Assembly: GCA_027002755.1 (NCBI GenBank)
Contig: JALWZI010000070.1
Span: forward strand, 1 to 6,307
Direction of reading: 5' to 3'
From: Campylobacteraceae bacterium
GTDB lineage: Bacteria > Campylobacterota > Campylobacteria > Campylobacterales > Sulfurovaceae
Length of the DNA: 6,307 bases
Shown: positions 6,182 to 6,307 of the stretch, piece by piece
Position numbering within the stretch: the stretch's first letter is position 1
Layout of the letters: each line of letters begins with the position of its first letter
Notes under the pieces: generated by a model
What the model saw: only the letters and a program-made list of their open reading frames with translations
The model's database searches: none
What the model was told of the DNA's origin: nothing
Made by a program: the position numbers and the translations under genes

Positions 6182-6231
6182 TTTCCTGACGGCCCCGCAG
6201 AGGGAGGTAAGGCAGAGGCCGCTTCAGGAAA
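6182..6231 (-). repeat. Imperfect inverted repeat (hairpin) covering the rlmB ribosome binding site
   Basis: TTTCCTGA (6231-6224) pairs perfectly with TCAGGAAA (6189-6182). After a two-base bulge (AG, 6223-6222), CGGCC (6221-6217) pairs with GGCCG (6194-6190), and a U-G plus a C-G pair extend the stem (6216-6215 with 6196-6195). That makes about 15 pairs closing an 18-base loop. No T-tract follows on either strand, so it is not an intrinsic terminator. The 3' arm contains the rlmB Shine-Dalgarno site, so translational control or RNase processing between the upstream gene and rlmB is plausible. The pairing is seen directly; the role is inferred. Confidence 0.6.
6184..6187 (-). promoter_or_regulatory. 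Ribosome binding site of rlmB, inside a hairpin
   Basis: The sense strand reads AGGA, then AAAA, then ATG at 6179. This decides the start between ATG 6179 and ATG 6164; the latter is preceded by TAAAATCCCCT with no purine-rich site. All four bases lie in the 3' arm of the hairpin at 6182-6231, so access by ribosomes would depend on its unfolding. Confidence 0.55.
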
Positions 6232-6235
6232 TCTG

Positions 6236-6307
6236 TCAGCGTTTCCGGACCAGGCGATCGTACCACTCCGACACGGTACCGCCCAGCAGACGGGCAAGGA
6301 GCTTTGC
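6236..6307 (-). CDS. rsmI: C-terminal fragment of an upstream gene, probably rsmI (16S rRNA 2'-O-methyltransferase)
   Basis: From base 6307 the minus strand reads 23 codons and then TGA (6238-6236). The peptide begins AKLLARLLGG and ends with SEWYDRLVRKR. A helical AKxLAxLxG segment followed by an aromatic YDxL tail resembles the C-terminal helix-turn-helix-like domain of RsmI, which methylates the ribose of C1402 in 16S rRNA. I also recall an rsmI-like gene (Cj0154c) directly upstream of the rRNA methylase gene in C. jejuni. The fragment is too short to prove identity; that it is coding is supported by its frame, its stop and the operon layout. It ends 56 bases before rlmB, a gap filled by the hairpin. 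Confidence 0.5.
   Translation of the reverse strand, partial: AKLLARLLGGTVSEWYDRLVRKR

Noticed and set aside
6180..6266. 29-residue N-terminal extension of rlmB from ATG 6266
   Set aside because: It overlaps the end of the upstream gene and the hairpin, and does not resemble the family. ATG 6179 has a ribosome binding site and lies close to the start of similarity.
1..6307. Mobile element, CRISPR array, tRNA, phage gene, toxin-antitoxin or defence system
   Set aside because: I searched both strands by eye and found no transposase, integrase, regularly spaced repeats, cloverleaf-like segment or small paired genes. All of the window except short gaps is accounted for by metabolic and housekeeping genes.

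Overview
This window reads as a housekeeping stretch of a Campylobacterota (epsilonproteobacterial) chromosome. Every gene I can support is on the minus strand, so transcription runs from the right edge to the left edge. The lineage call is an inference. It rests on protein similarity recognised by eye and on gene order: I recall the order rsmI-like, rRNA methylase, membrane protein, aminotransferase, hom from Campylobacter jejuni (Cj0154c to Cj0149c). The base composition looks clearly above 50% GC by eye, which is high for that phylum and would suit a Nitratifractor/Sulfurovum-type marine relative better than Campylobacter or Helicobacter.

Layout in transcription order: (1) 6307-6236, the last 23 codons of a gene entering from the right, probably rsmI. 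(2) A 56-base gap holding a long imperfect hairpin that covers the ribosome binding site of the next gene. (3) 6179-5478, rlmB/TrmH-family rRNA 2'-O-ribose methyltransferase. (4) 5491-4208, a bitopic membrane protein with RodZ-like architecture: N-terminal helix-turn-helix, one membrane helix, a long low-complexity linker and a C-terminal beta-rich domain. (5) 4205-2967, an AlaC-type PLP aminotransferase. (6) 2974-1712, homoserine dehydrogenase with a C-terminal ACT domain. (7) 1702-1199, a YajQ-family protein. (8) An 89-base gap with a candidate extended -10 promoter and a GC-rich hairpin. (9) 1109-1, selA, the selenocysteine synthase gene, which runs off the left edge.

Genes 3 to 7 are packed with overlaps or gaps of only a few bases (14-base overlap, 2-base gap, 8-base overlap, 9-base gap) and look like one translationally coupled operon. 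It joins rRNA modification, cell-shape or envelope organisation, and entry into alanine and homoserine (threonine/methionine) metabolism. selA may be read from the same transcript, from its own promoter in the 89-base gap, or both. Its presence implies that the organism makes selenocysteine. selB and tRNA-Sec are not in the window.

I see no mobile element, CRISPR array, tRNA, rRNA or phage gene, and no obviously new multi-gene system. The parts most worth a second look are the RodZ-like protein, the hairpin over the rlmB ribosome binding site, and the structured selA leader.
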